From contig JACVVK020000455.1 of the NCBI GenBank assembly GCA_018292915.2, positions 83,501-147,500 of the forward strand: DNA of 64,000 bases. Reading direction: 5' to 3'. A model generated the notes under the pieces. That model was not told the DNA's origin. It saw only the letters and a list, made by a program, of their open reading frames with translations, and did no database searches. Below are positions 63,269-64,000 of this stretch, piece after piece. Each line of letters opens with the position of its first letter. The first letter of the stretch is position 1. This DNA comes from Batillaria attramentaria. Lineage: Eukaryota; Mollusca; Gastropoda; Batillariidae. A program made the translations under genes and the position numbers.

Positions 63269-63702
63269 GTAAGAAAACTTCATGTTGGCTGTATCATTCT
63301 TGCAACTATTCCTTCATGGCAGCACAAATAAAGCTTGGTTTGAACGCTTTTTTTACCTACTAATCAGCTTAAATTCTTTTTGCGCCAATTTACACCGAAG
63401 TTTGTAAAACCAGTTTATACACTAAGCAGAGTTCTCTCAATTGAAGCCCCCCCCCCACCCCCCCCCCTCCGAAAAACAAACAAACCAACCAACCAAACAA
63501 CAAACAACAACAACAACAACAACACAACAACAAAAATCTCTAAAAGAAACTTCCTATTTTTAAAAGTCCATCTTCTGGTATTATTAGCTGCGTTTGCTCT
63601 TTTTCCGTTCCCTTAGTGCTGTGCAAGTTGGCGGTGATGTTCGTTCTGATGCCAACTGCTGCAAGTTCACTGCTACAATGATCCTTACTTGGTGTTTTGC
63701 AG

Positions 63703-63956
63703 TCTGTAGACGCCGCACCATGGTGAGTCTCCGTCAGCCGCTGTTTGACTTGCTGGTCCTGATTCTCTACTGGAATCGGCTGAACATGTCTACACGGTCA
63801 CGGACGAAACTAGAATAACCATCTGCAAAGACGGACACGGTATAGAAACCTGAAAAATGAACAGACCCGGTTTCTGCGTGTGTGTTCTTTTCACACAGTT
63901 TAGAAACTTTTTTTTCTGTTTTTTGGGGGTTACAGTTTAGAAACTTTAACAATAAA
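63703..63956 (+). CDS. C-type lectin 5, terminal exon (stop and 3' UTR)
   Basis: Acceptor TTTTGCAG, then T CTG TAG, giving Asn-Leu-stop in phase 2. AATAAA is at 63951-63956. A T-rich insertion (63885-63935) distinguishes it from lectin 3. Confidence 0.7.
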
Positions 63957-64000
63957 CAGTTCCGTTTTATGTAAGAATGCAATTCCAACAAAAAACACGA

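Larger units (their letters stand above)
62469..64000 (+). repeat. segmental duplication, copy 2 (lectin 5 block)
   Basis: Near-identical to 47001-48500; runs to the end of the window. Here no LINE stands upstream of GACAAGACAAGAT. Confidence 0.9.

Overview
The window looks like a repeat-rich nuclear genome segment of a marine mollusc, probably a gastropod. The host genes are split into short exons with GT-AG introns and AATAAA signals. The only recognisable host family is a cluster of secreted C-type lectins of the perlucin type (about 155 residues, as in molluscan perlucins). The rest is typical molluscan repeat sequence: tRNA-derived SINEs, several LINE clades, a Penelope-like element, a Ty3/gypsy element, Harbinger-like and hAT-like elements, THAP-bearing transposons, satellites and abundant CA/CT/CG microsatellites. 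The species call is an inference; the coding evidence below was read directly.

Host genes: five lectin carbohydrate-recognition domain (CRD) units lie on the + strand. Lectin 1 (exons 3, 4 and terminal exon at 1053, 3370 and 6337) has its start upstream of the window. Lectin 2 (signal exon 21924, then 22300, 27678, 28620) seems to have a damaged exon-2 donor. Lectin 3 (signal exon 34530, then 47158, 47390, 47598, 48242) is complete and adds up to exactly 155 codons plus stop. Lectin 4 (49481, 52390, 53540) and lectin 5 (62636, 62834, 63043, 63703) have no visible signal exon of their own and may be alternative cassettes or depend on unseen exons. Intron phases (1, 0, 1, 2) are the same in all units. 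The proteins should be secreted Ca2+-dependent sugar binders; lectins 3, 4 and 5 keep QPD and WND motifs, while lectins 1 and 2 have changed them. A minus-strand first coding exon (183-400) with a CCAAT box belongs to another, unidentified gene or domesticated element.

Layout of repeats: 1.4-2.9 kb Harbinger remnant with 28-bp inverted ends; 3.9-5.95 kb fold-back Penelope-like element; 6.8-8.1 kb G-rich minisatellite and (ACTAC)n; 8.86-10.0 kb I-type LINE; 10.2-11.6 kb element built of ~146-bp repeats full of TCAAGGTCA sites, with an inverted relative at 20.8-21.8 kb; 12.5-18.7 kb ~190-bp satellite that switches strand at 14.1-14.7 kb; 18.8-20.3 kb hAT-like element, SINEs and a 63-bp palindrome; 23.5-25.5 kb SINE split by a ~1.8-kb element; 25.6-27.3 kb CR1/L2-like LINE; 29.6-30.4 kb LINE fragment split by a SINE; 32.7-33.5 kb two abutting MITEs just upstream of a TATA box; 35.0-37.8 kb inverted THAP-domain transposon copies nested in another copy of the 1.8-kb element; 40.6-44.6 kb rearranged Ty3/gypsy element; 45.7-47.0 kb L1-like LINE; 49.9-52.2 and 56.6-61.9 kb further copies of the 1.8-kb element, the last split by an apparently intact ~3.3-kb LINE with one 1002-codon ORF.

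Many insertions keep clear target-site duplications, and several have an unoccupied paralogue in the same window, so the order of insertion can be read directly. The strongest leads are the lectin exon cassettes with two alternative 3' ends, the Penelope fold-back with a ribozyme-like motif in each arm, the palindromic 63-bp insert with a 12-bp duplication, the THAP fold-back, and the chimeric Ty3 element with a microhomology junction.
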